This document shows, one piece after another, positions 16,951-24,261 of a stretch of DNA of 44,911 bases. The translations under genes were made by a program, and so were the position numbers. A model generated the notes under the pieces. The model saw only the letters and a list, made by a program, of their open reading frames with translations. It was not told the DNA's origin and ran no database searches. This DNA comes from Marinobacter sp. (GTDB taxonomy: Bacteria > Pseudomonadota > Gammaproteobacteria > Pseudomonadales > Oleiphilaceae): the NCBI GenBank assembly GCA_022014155.1, contig JAKLLS010000011.1, positions 1 through 44,911 on the forward strand, read 5' to 3'. Within the stretch, counting starts at the first letter, position 1; each line of letters starts with the position of its first letter.

Positions 16951-18828
16951 TCATTTAACTGTACTCAAGTGCTCTTTGGCCTTAGCGTAAATAACCTGCC
17001 AACTATTTACTCCACTTTCATCGACCATCAGATCGAGATCCTTGATCATCATTTTAGCTCTTTCATATTGTTCACGGCTAAGCAACAATTCAAACAACAG
17101 GATAGAGGAACGCACATCCAGACGTCCCATTTCCCAAACAAGCATCAAATGCTCAATCCCTTGACCTATTTCATTCCCGGCCAACATAAGCTCACCCATA
17201 CGTTCATGGGTGCTCGCGGGGATTTTTTCTTTCAAAAGGAAAGATTCTGATAACGCCACCAACGCAGATGATTCAATAGTTGCGCAACGACCAGACTCAA
17301 TCGCTCCCTTCAACAATGAAAGCCCGTGGTTAAAGTATTGGGGCATACCCACACTGAACTCAGTTGAGAAAAAAGCAATATCACTCACTGTTACAGGATA
17401 ATGATTAACACATGCCGCGTATAGCTTCTGGACCTCCACCGCAGCATGAAGAGAAGGTCTCATCTCTTGTATCCGCGTCAAATGCCTCAAGGATGATTCA
17501 TAAAAACCTGTATCCGCTTGGTAGAAGGCAAATGCCGCTGCAGACCTAGGTGAATCGGGGTGATTCATTTCGCTGAGTGATATTCCAACACCAGGGCTAT
17601 TCCATATAACATTCCGCTCAATAGAGACAAACGTGGTTACTCCCAAATACCCCACAAAGAAAAACGCGATCAATGCTTCCGATTGGACTTTTTTGGCAAT
17701 CAAATACCCGGATATAACTAAGGCTATCACTATTCCCGCACTCGGGAGATAGTTCCGATGCTCAAAATAAAGCTCTAGGGGTAGTATGCTTGACTCCAAT
17801 GCATGAGCAACGAAGAAAAACAGAACACCAAAAGCTATGACTGATCGATTTGATACCGCACGCCATACGGAAAAAGCTAGTATGGCCGTTATAGCTACTA
17901 CAGAGTAAAATGTTTGAATAGGTTCAAATAGGCTCTTTGATACCTCGATATCATCATGGAAGTATCCAAATTTAGAATTAGAGGGGACAATAATTTCTTG
18001 GAGATAATTAAACAGAATACGGCATTGGGTTAATAAACCCTGATACGGCGTACGGTCCCTATAACCTGCGTTGATATAACCGAAAATATCCTTCCAGAAG
18101 AACACCAGAGTAACCAGAGAAACGCAGAATCCCACCGCCCAAAAAGTCCTAATTCTTTTACCACCGATACTGACATCATGGCGAAAGAACGTAACCTCCA
18201 CCAAAAACATTAATGGCAAAAGAAGGGCAGCATTTTCTTTTGACAACAGGCCCAAGAACAAGCAACCAAAGAATGCCACGACGATGAGGCAAACTCCCAC
18301 GCGCTCTTTTCCATGGCGAAGCATCAGGTTTCGGCCGCAACCGTATAGAACGAGACCTAGCAGCATAAACATAGCGCTGAGCTGGGCCATACGCTGCACA
18401 GGATACATTACTGTTGATATATGGATCGGAAGGACAAGCCAGAAAACAGAAGCGCCAATAGCGAGTATTCGAGAGTGCTGCTTCGAGATTCCGTACCAGG
18501 CAAACAGTAGCAGGGAGAATAGCCCAACCAAGATAGCGTTAACTACATGGATTACCGAGTTTGTGATCTTGAACTGTTTGTATGAAAAATCAAAAAGAAG
18601 CACATCCAGCCCCAAAGAAACCATGGAGACTGAACGCCCAAACAGGCCCGACTGATTATTTGTCACCAAATAGGAGAACTGGGACGGGTCTTCTTCAAGT
18701 GCCCGCAATGGCGCCAAGTTTATCTCGTCATCCAAATAAGACGCTTCGGAAGAGAGAATGAATAAGCTTGACGCAAAACAAGTCGCGATAAGGACGAGAG
18801 CAACTAAGAGAATCCAGGATTTTGTCAT
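16951..18828 (-). CDS. GT-C-like membrane glycosyltransferase with helical C-terminal domain, candidate pilin glycosyltransferase
   Basis: This protein of about 625 aa has roughly 11-12 membrane helices to about residue 430, then about 190 soluble, helix-rich residues that may be TPR-like. The first extracytoplasmic loop carries SYLDDEINL (D33, D34, E35), where GT-C enzymes keep their catalytic acids; HIS in LPIHISTVMYPVQRMAQL and SKENAALLLP resemble TMTC-type GT-C proteins. GT-C enzymes transfer sugar from a polyprenyl-phosphate donor in the periplasm. It is the first gene after pilA on the same strand, the position of tfpW, a known GT-C pilin glycosyltransferase of Pseudomonas, and is followed by a donor-making DPM1-like gene. 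I chose ATG 18828; a TTG at 18840 would start inside a hairpin. Alternatives are an O-antigen polymerase or another lipid-linked transfer. Confidence 0.68.
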   Translation of the reverse strand: MTKSWILLVALVLIATCFASSLFILSSEASYLDDEINLAPLRALEEDPSQFSYLVTNNQSGLFGRSVSMVSLGLDVLLFDFSYKQFKITNSVIHVVNAILVGLFSLLLFAWYGISKQHSRILAIGASVFWLVLPIHISTVMYPVQRMAQLSAMFMLLGLVLYGCGRNLMLRHGKERVGVCLIVVAFFGCLFLGLLSKENAALLLPLMFLVEVTFFRHDVSIGGKRIRTFWAVGFCVSLVTLVFFWKDIFGYINAGYRDRTPYQGLLTQCRILFNYLQEIIVPSNSKFGYFHDDIEVSKSLFEPIQTFYSVVAITAILAFSVWRAVSNRSVIAFGVLFFFVAHALESSILPLELYFEHRNYLPSAGIVIALVISGYLIAKKVQSEALIAFFFVGYLGVTTFVSIERNVIWNSPGVGISLSEMNHPDSPRSAAAFAFYQADTGFYESSLRHLTRIQEMRPSLHAAVEVQKLYAACVNHYPVTVSDIAFFSTEFSVGMPQYFNHGLSLLKGAIESGRCATIESSALVALSESFLLKEKIPASTHERMGELMLAGNEIGQGIEHLMLVWEMGRLDVRSSILLFELLLSREQYERAKMMIKDLDLMVDESGVNSWQVIYAKAKEHLSTVK

Positions 18829-18838
18829 GGTTATAACC

Positions 18839-18866
18839 AAGAGAAGCCTCCTGCGAGGCTTCTCTT
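18839..18866 (-). terminator. strong hairpin between pilA and the GT-C-like gene
   Basis: A perfect inverted repeat has 12-bp arms AAGAGAAGCCTC / GAGGCTTCTCTT around a 4-base loop. It lies 17 bases after the pilA stop and 10 bases before the next start. In the pilA transcript the 3' arm ends in TTCTCTT but no long U-run follows, so it is more likely a partial terminator or an mRNA-stabilising and processing site. That would let pilA be expressed far above the downstream glycan genes. Confidence 0.65.
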
Positions 18867-18883
18867 AGATCACACTGCTACGA

Positions 18884-19369
18884 TTAGCGGCAGTTAGAGG
18901 GCAGGTACTTGGTCGGCATTGGATTAGTACCAGTCGGGCTGTCGTAGGAACCGCCATTACCAGTAGCACATTTCCACACTACAGCGCCAGCAGTGTTTTG
19001 TGTCGGATAGAAAGAGACAGTATCGTTAGAGCCATCGACATCCCCGCCCAGAGTATCAATGAAGTCTACTGCTATGACACCATTGGTAACGGTGAGGCTT
19101 TCTACATAGTCTGTTGCGTAGTCAGTGGTGCCCGCCAGACCAGCAGCGGTGTTGTTGGACGGAAGTGTTGCCCGAGAAGCATAGTACTCGGAAACAGCTG
19201 TTTTTGCGCCTGAAGCCAGGCTGATACCTTCGGTCACTTTCGCACGAATGGTGTAATCCTGATAAGCAGGAATAGCAACCGCCGCCAGAATACCGATAAT
19301 CGCAACAACGATCATCAGTTCGATCAGCGTGAAACCCTTTTGCGCTTGGTTCATCTGCATGTTTTTCAT
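18884..19369 (-). CDS. pilA: type IV major pilin PilA
   Basis: This 161-aa type IVa prepilin has a short leader ending in G12 before F13[23 protein letters not shown], with the invariant glutamate at mature position 5 (E17). PilD should cut after G12 and methylate F13, giving a mature pilin of about 149 aa. A C-terminal disulfide loop is expected between C134 and C160; the protein ends one residue later (CR). The middle is rich in Ser, Thr and Asn, giving possible O-glycosylation sites. M1 is chosen because AGAGG lies 7 bases upstream. It has a sigma-54 promoter, runs divergently from pilBCD, and heads a 14-gene glycan cluster on its own strand. Confidence 0.97.
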   Translation of the reverse strand: MKNMQMNQAQKGFTLIELMIVVAIIGILAAVAIPAYQDYTIRAKVTEGISLASGAKTAVSEYYASRATLPSNNTAAGLAGTTDYATDYVESLTVTNGVIAVDFIDTLGGDVDGSNDTVSFYPTQNTAGAVVWKCATGNGGSYDSPTGTNPMPTKYLPSNCR

Positions 19370-19463
19370 TATTAAACCTCTGTGTTAGTCGGTTCTGAAC
19401 TCGGAATGGCTCCGGGGCCGGTGGAGCTGTGCCCCGCAACCGGTTTGAGCCTAAACGATCCAA

Positions 19464-19479
19464 AGCAGAGGGCGTGCCA
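19464..19479 (-). promoter_or_regulatory. sigma-54 (RpoN) promoter of pilA
   Basis: On the minus strand the bases read TGGCAC-N5-CTGCT, matching the -24/-12 consensus (TGGCAC-N5-TTGCA) with GG and GC at the correct distance. It lies about 95 bases upstream of the pilA start, which implies a leader of about 80 bases. pilA genes of Pseudomonas and relatives are known to be RpoN- and PilSR-dependent, so function and sequence agree. Confidence 0.85.
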
Positions 19480-19569
19480 ACCTCATTAAAAACTTATAAA
19501 ATACTTAATTATCAATACCATGGATGGCTTTTGAGAAGCAGATCACACACTTCCCAAATGTGAAATAAC

Positions 19570-19603
19570 GTCAATTGGCGTCAGTGTGTGACAATTTTGG
19601 TCA
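19570..19603 (-). promoter_or_regulatory. possible PilR enhancer sites upstream of pilA
   Basis: Four GTCA/TGAC half-sites start at 19570, 19580, 19589 and 19600, close to one per helical turn. They lie about 90-125 bases upstream of the -24 element, where an enhancer-binding protein such as PilR normally docks. The motif is short, so this is a hypothesis based on phasing and position. Confidence 0.35.
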
Positions 19604-19764
19604 CCCGCTCGGCCTGTTGAGTCGTTGAACGTCACGTATACGGTCTTGAGCCGGATCAAGCTTTACAGTTCGTGACTTTCCAAAGCATGCCCAGCCATCT
19701 AAACTCTTGTACATTCGCTCTTGGCAGAGTTTCAGCAACTTAGGCAGCACTCTTTATACCCTTT

Positions 19765-21480
19765 ATGGCTACCAACAAATCCAACGTAACGCTCACCGGC
19801 CTTGCACGTCGTTTTGTGGAGGACGGGCTGCTCGATGAAGCAACCGCAAAGGATGCCTTTATCCAGGCCTCCCAGAATCGCATTCCCCTCATCACCTATC
19901 TCGTTCAGAACAAATTGGCAGACAGCAGCGGGCTGGCCTTTTCAGCCGCCATGGAGTTTGGCGTATCCGTTCTGGATCTCAGCGCCTTCCTTCCGGAGAT
20001 GCTGCCGGAGAAGGTGGTTGACGAGAAGCTGATCCGAAAACACAACGCGCTCCCCCTATACAAGCGCGGCAATCGTTTGTTTATTGCGGTCTCTGACCCC
20101 ACCAACATCCAGGCGCTGGATGAGATCAAATTCAATACCGGCCTTAGTACGGACGCCATACTGGTTGATGACGCAAAACTGCATGACGCCATCGAAAAGT
20201 ATCTGGAATCCCAGGATTCCACTATGGGGGACCTTGAGGACGCTGACCTGGAAGGTGTAGAGACCGAAGGTGGTGAGCAGGAAGATGATGGAGCAGTTAA
20301 AGCCAGCGATGTTGACGATGCCCCAATCGTAAAGTACGTCAATAAAATGCTTCTAGACGCCATTCGCGGCGGTGCATCAGACGTCCATTTTGAGCCATAT
20401 GAAAAAGTTTACCGGGTCCGCTATCGGACAGATGGCATTCTGAAAGAAATGTCCCGCCCTTCGATCAAGCTTGCCCCCAAGATCTCGGCCCGGGTAAAAA
20501 TCATGGCGCAGCTGGATATTTCAGAGCGTCGGGTTCCCCAGGATGGTCGAATCAAGATGAAGCTGTCTAAAACCAAAGCCATCGACTTCCGGGTGAACAC
20601 TCTGCCGACCCTGTGGGGCGAAAAGATCGTTCTGCGGATTCTGGATCCCAGCCAGGCCAAGCTGGGCATTGACGTATTGGGATATGAAGAAGAGCAGAAA
20701 AAGCTGTATATGGATGCCCTCCAGCAACCGCAGGGCATGATTCTGGTGACCGGCCCCACGGGCTCTGGTAAAACCGTTTCCCTATATACCGGCCTTAACA
20801 TACTGAATACGCCGGAACTGAACATTTCCACTGCGGAAGACCCCGCTGAGATCAACCTGGAAGGCATTAACCAGGTGAACGTTAACACCAAGGTCGGCCT
20901 TGGGTTTGCTGAAGCCCTGCGAGCGTTTCTGCGGCAGGACCCCGACGTGATCATGGTGGGTGAGATCCGTGACCTGGAAACCGCCAATATCGCCATCAAG
21001 GCCGCCCAGACCGGCCACTTAGTACTTTCAACCCTGCACACCAACAGCGCGGCGGAGACGCTGACGCGGATGATGAACATGGGGGTACCCGCGTTCAACA
21101 TCGCCACCTCGGTAAGTTTGATCATTGCCCAGCGATTGGGCCGACGGTTGTGCAGTAGCTGTAGACAACCCGCCAACGTTCCCCACGATGTGCTTATCGC
21201 CGAAGGGTTCACACAGGAACAAATTGATACAGGCTTCACGTTGTACCGCCCCAAGGGCTGTGATAAATGCAATGGAGGATACAAAGGCCGCGTCGGTATT
21301 TACGAGGTGGTCAAGATTACCGACGAGCTGGCGAACATGATTATGGAAGAAGCCAGCTCCATTAAAATTGCAAAGCAGGCACAGGCCGAAGGCTTCCCCA
21401 ATCTTCGCCAGTCCGCCCTGAAGAAGGTGATTGAGGGTGTGACCAGCCTTGAGGAAGCCAACCGCGTGACGAAGGATTAA
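19765..21480 (+). CDS. pilB: type IV pilus extension ATPase PilB
   Basis: This 571-aa cytoplasmic hexameric ATPase powers pilin polymerisation. An N-terminal MshEN/T2SSE_N domain (about residues 1-150) is followed by an acidic linker and the GspE-type ATPase domain with Walker A GPTGSGKT at 330-337, the aspartate box and the Walker B region DVIMVGEIRD at about 394-403. A zinc-binding four-cysteine site, C463/C466 and C499/C502, is complete. The length matches the family (about 565-570 aa). The ATG at 19765 gives the normal N terminus (LTGLARRFVEDGLL) but has no good ribosome site. pilC starts 2 bases after the stop. Confidence 0.97.
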   Translation: MATNKSNVTLTGLARRFVEDGLLDEATAKDAFIQASQNRIPLITYLVQNKLADSSGLAFSAAMEFGVSVLDLSAFLPEMLPEKVVDEKLIRKHNALPLYKRGNRLFIAVSDPTNIQALDEIKFNTGLSTDAILVDDAKLHDAIEKYLESQDSTMGDLEDADLEGVETEGGEQEDDGAVKASDVDDAPIVKYVNKMLLDAIRGGASDVHFEPYEKVYRVRYRTDGILKEMSRPSIKLAPKISARVKIMAQLDISERRVPQDGRIKMKLSKTKAIDFRVNTLPTLWGEKIVLRILDPSQAKLGIDVLGYEEEQKKLYMDALQQPQGMILVTGPTGSGKTVSLYTGLNILNTPELNISTAEDPAEINLEGINQVNVNTKVGLGFAEALRAFLRQDPDVIMVGEIRDLETANIAIKAAQTGHLVLSTLHTNSAAETLTRMMNMGVPAFNIATSVSLIIAQRLGRRLCSSCRQPANVPHDVLIAEGFTQEQIDTGFTLYRPKGCDKCNGGYKGRVGIYEVVKITDELANMIMEEASSIKIAKQAQAEGFPNLRQSALKKVIEGVTSLEEANRVTKD

Positions 21481-21482
21481 CC

Positions 21483-22700
21483 ATGGCAGAAAAAGCACAA
21501 AAGCTTCAGGCGTTTGTCTGGGAAGGCAAAGACCGCAAAGGCAATAAATCCAAGGGGGAAGTCTCCGGTTCCAATCTGGCACTGGTGAAAGCCCAGCTGC
21601 GCAAGCAGGGCATTATCCCCGACAAGGTCAAGAAGAAACCCAAGCCCCTGTTCGGCGGCAGCAAGAAAATCACCCCGTTCGATATCGCCATGTTCACCCG
21701 CCAGATGGCGACCATGATGAAAGCCGGGGTGCCGCTGGTTCAGAGTTTCGATATTGTGACGGACGGGCTGGAAAACCAGGGGCTGAAGGAACTGATTGGC
21801 GCGATCAGGAACGACGTTGCTTCGGGCACCAGCTTTGCCGGTTCTCTCCGCAGGCACCCCAAGCATTTTGATGATCTTTATTGCAACCTTGTAGACTCCG
21901 GTGAAAAGGCCGGTGCGCTTGAGCAGATGCTTGATCGGATCGCCATGTATCTTGAGAAAACCGAAACGCTGAAGAAAAAAGTAAAAAAAGCGATGACCTA
22001 CCCGATTGCGGTTGTCGTCGTTGCCATCGTTGTGACCGCCATTCTTCTGGTCAAAGTAGTGCCGCAGTTTGAAAGTCTATTCCAGGGCTTTGGTGCGGAC
22101 CTTCCGGTCTTTACTCAGTTCATCATCAACATCTCAGAGTGGATGCAGCAATGGTGGTTTATTGTGCTACTGGGGATTGTTGGCTTCATCTTCCTGTTCA
22201 AGGAGGCCATACGACGATCGCAAAAATTCTCGGATCTGGTTGATAAATACCTTCTCAAGCTGCCAGTAGTTGGTGAGATTCTCGATAAATCTGCGGTGGC
22301 CAAGTTTGGCCGGGTACTTTCCACTACTTTCGCTGCGGGGGTGCCTCTTGTTGATGCCCTTGAATCGGTATCCGGCGCAACCGGTAATGCCATTTATCGG
22401 GACGCTGTAAACAAGATAAAGGATGAAGTTTCCAGTGGTACGCAACTGCAGGCGTCCATGAGGCAAACTGGCGTTTTCCCGGTAATGGCTGTGCAACTGA
22501 CCGCCATCGGTGAAGAATCCGGTAACCTGGACGAAATGCTGGAAAAGGTCGCAGACCACTACGAAGGCGTGGTTGATGACATGGTTGATAACCTGACCGC
22601 GCTGATGGAACCAATGATTATGGCTGTTCTGGGTGTCCTGGTGGGTGGTTTGATTATTGGTATGTACCTGCCGATCTTCCAGATGGGTCAGGTGGTATAA
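21483..22700 (+). CDS. pilC: type IV pilus inner-membrane platform protein PilC
   Basis: This 405-aa polytopic protein has two tandem GspF/T2SSF domains (about residues 70-195 and 270-395), each followed by hydrophobic helices. MFTRQMATMMKAGVPLVQSF and the second-repeat match FGRVLSTTFAAGVPLVDALE are characteristic. PilC is the membrane platform on which PilB turns to insert pilin subunits. The start ATG is 2 bases after the pilB stop, so the two genes are probably translationally coupled. A palindromic repeat separates it from pilD. Confidence 0.97.
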   Translation: MAEKAQKLQAFVWEGKDRKGNKSKGEVSGSNLALVKAQLRKQGIIPDKVKKKPKPLFGGSKKITPFDIAMFTRQMATMMKAGVPLVQSFDIVTDGLENQGLKELIGAIRNDVASGTSFAGSLRRHPKHFDDLYCNLVDSGEKAGALEQMLDRIAMYLEKTETLKKKVKKAMTYPIAVVVVAIVVTAILLVKVVPQFESLFQGFGADLPVFTQFIINISEWMQQWWFIVLLGIVGFIFLFKEAIRRSQKFSDLVDKYLLKLPVVGEILDKSAVAKFGRVLSTTFAAGVPLVDALESVSGATGNAIYRDAVNKIKDEVSSGTQLQASMRQTGVFPVMAVQLTAIGEESGNLDEMLEKVADHYEGVVDDMVDNLTALMEPMIMAVLGVLVGGLIIGMYLPIFQMGQVV

Positions 22701-22721
22701 GCACCATTAATCAGTTCGTTG

Positions 22722-22754
22722 TGTCGGATTACGGCTTCGCCTAATCCGACCTAC
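22722..22754. repeat. REP-like palindrome, GTCGGATTA subtype, between pilC and pilD
   Basis: Arms GTCGGATTA (22723-22731) and TAATCCGAC (22742-22750) flank a short GC-rich centre (GGCTTCGCC), with CCTAC following. Related units are at 31821, 33771, 40366, 41683 and 41741. Lying between two pil genes, it may trim or terminate part of the pilBC transcript. Confidence 0.85.
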
Positions 22755-22786
22755 GTTTCTTTCCGCTCCTGGTTTTCGGATATTTC

Positions 22787-23662
22787 ATGTTTATTCTTGA
22801 TTCCCTGCTGGCCACACCGTGGCTGTTGTATTTGTCGGTGGTGCTTTTTTCCCTGTGTATTGGCAGTTTTCTGAATGTAGTGATTCTTCGCTTGCCGAAG
22901 ATGATGCACCAGGACTGGCGCTGTCAGTGCGAGGAGTTTTTGGAGTTGCCGGAGGGGCAGCGCAAGCCTGAAGCGGCTATTACCCTGTCATCCCCAGCCT
23001 CTACCTGCCCTTCCTGCGATCACCGGATTCGGGCCTGGGAGAATATTCCGGTGATCAGTTACCTGGCGTTGGGCGGCAAGTGCTCTTCCTGCAAGACCCG
23101 GATCTCTCCCCGTTATCCGATCATTGAGGCGCTCACGGCGCTGTTCTCGGTGGTGACCATTGCCATCCTGGGGCCATCCGTGTCTTCGCTTTTGGCTTTG
23201 CTGCTGGTGTGGACACTGGTCGCGCTGACGGTGATCGATTTTGATACCCAGCTGTTGCCGGACAGTATGACCCTGCCGCTGATGTGGCTGGGGCTGGTGC
23301 TGAATTACTTTGGCGTGCTGACGGATTTTCACAGTGCGTTCTGGGGCGCGGTAGCGGGCTATCTGTCGCTGTGGTCGGTGTATTGGCTGTTCAAGCTGGT
23401 CACCGGCAAGGAAGGTATGGGGCATGGGGATTTCAAGCTGCTGGCCGCCCTGGGGGCCTGGCTGGGCTGGCAGTTGTTGCCGGCGGTGATTCTTTTGTCG
23501 TCGGTGGTGGGGGCGGTTGTAGGGATATCCCTGATGGTGTTCCGCAAGCACGGGCGTGAGGTGCCGATTCCGTTTGGGCCTTATCTCGCGGCGGCCGGGT
23601 TGCTTTGTTTGTGGTTCGGCGCCGAAATTCAGAGTTGGTGGTTTGGATTCCTGGGGGCGTAA
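22787..23662 (+). CDS. pilD: prepilin peptidase / N-methyltransferase PilD
   Basis: This 291-aa inner-membrane aspartic protease cleaves the prepilin leader after glycine and methylates the new N terminus. The N-terminal cytoplasmic loop carries the zinc-binding pairs C74-P-S-C77 and C99-S-S-C102. The catalytic aspartates are D151 (VIDFDTQLLPD) and D215 (GMGHGDFKLLAALGAWLGW). About eight membrane helices and the family length of 290 aa are present. It should process PilA and other prepilins, and also type II secretion pseudopilins if the cell has them. Its TAA overlaps the coaE ATG by one base, the usual pilD-coaE coupling in gammaproteobacteria. Confidence 0.97.
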   Translation: MFILDSLLATPWLLYLSVVLFSLCIGSFLNVVILRLPKMMHQDWRCQCEEFLELPEGQRKPEAAITLSSPASTCPSCDHRIRAWENIPVISYLALGGKCSSCKTRISPRYPIIEALTALFSVVTIAILGPSVSSLLALLLVWTLVALTVIDFDTQLLPDSMTLPLMWLGLVLNYFGVLTDFHSAFWGAVAGYLSLWSVYWLFKLVTGKEGMGHGDFKLLAALGAWLGWQLLPAVILLSSVVGAVVGISLMVFRKHGREVPIPFGPYLAAAGLLCLWFGAEIQSWWFGFLGA

Positions 23663-24261
23663 TGGCGGTTATCGGGTTAACCGGAGGAATTGGCTCCGGC
23701 AAATCTACCGTGGCGCGGATGTTTGGCGCGCTGGGGGTGCATTGGGTGGATGCGGACGATGTGGCCCGGCAGGTGGTTGAACCGGGCACTCCAGCCCTGG
23801 CCCGGATTGCGGAGCATTTCGGGGCGGACATCCTGCAGGCAGACGGCTCCCTGGATCGTGCCCGGTTGCGGACCATTGTGTTTCAGCAGCCGGAGGAGCG
23901 GGCCTGGCTCGAGGGATTACTGCATCCGGTGATCCGGGAGGAGCTGATTCGCCAGCTCCATCCGGCCGACTATACCCTGCCCTATGTCCTGCTGGTGTCA
24001 CCACTATTGCTGGAAACCGACCAGCACCGGTTGGCTGAAAAAGTAGTGGTGGTGGATGTGCCGGTGGAGGTTCAGCTGTCACGCACCATGGCCCGCGATG
24101 ATAACGATAAAGCACAGGTGGAGCGTATCATCGCCGCCCAGATGCCCCGCGAAAAACGTCTGCAAAAAGCAGATGAGGTGGTGGATAATAATGAGGTGTT
24201 GAGCGACGTGGAACGGCAGGTTGGTGAGCTGCACAAGAAGTTTATGGTGGCCTTTGGGTAA
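23662..24261 (+). CDS. coaE: dephospho-CoA kinase CoaE
   Basis: This 199-aa kinase performs the last step of coenzyme A synthesis, phosphorylating the 3'-hydroxyl of dephospho-CoA. It starts VIGLTGGIGSGKSTVARMF with the P-loop at about residues 8-15, then has WVDADDVARQVVEPG, the lid, and VVDVPVEVQLSRTMARD. The length is normal. I chose the ATG at 23662, which overlaps the pilD stop; the longer frame open from 23605 lies inside pilD and only adds a spurious extension. The gene belongs to the pilBCD-coaE operon, and the following gene overlaps its 3' end. Confidence 0.96.
   Translation: MAVIGLTGGIGSGKSTVARMFGALGVHWVDADDVARQVVEPGTPALARIAEHFGADILQADGSLDRARLRTIVFQQPEERAWLEGLLHPVIREELIRQLHPADYTLPYVLLVSPLLLETDQHRLAEKVVVVDVPVEVQLSRTMARDDNDKAQVERIIAAQMPREKRLQKADEVVDNNEVLSDVERQVGELHKKFMVAFG

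Larger units (their letters stand above)
19370..19764. other. 395-base divergent pilA-pilB intergenic region
   Basis: Besides the pilA sigma-54 promoter and the upstream half-sites, no gene is seen here. The pilA-proximal side carries the roughly 80-base pilA leader. The pilB-proximal side (19610-19764) must contain the pilB promoter, but I find no convincing -35/-10 pair, and the bases just before the pilB ATG contain no clear Shine-Dalgarno sequence. Confidence 0.6.

Noticed and set aside
3540..19369. Glycan cluster as a mobile genomic island with integrase and attachment sites
   Set aside because: No integrase, transposase, tRNA target or direct repeat was seen at the borders; acquisition by homologous exchange around pilA is more likely.
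23605..23661. Upstream extension of coaE inside pilD
   Set aside because: The CoaE family starts at the P-loop strand; the ATG at 23662 overlaps the pilD stop and gives the normal length.
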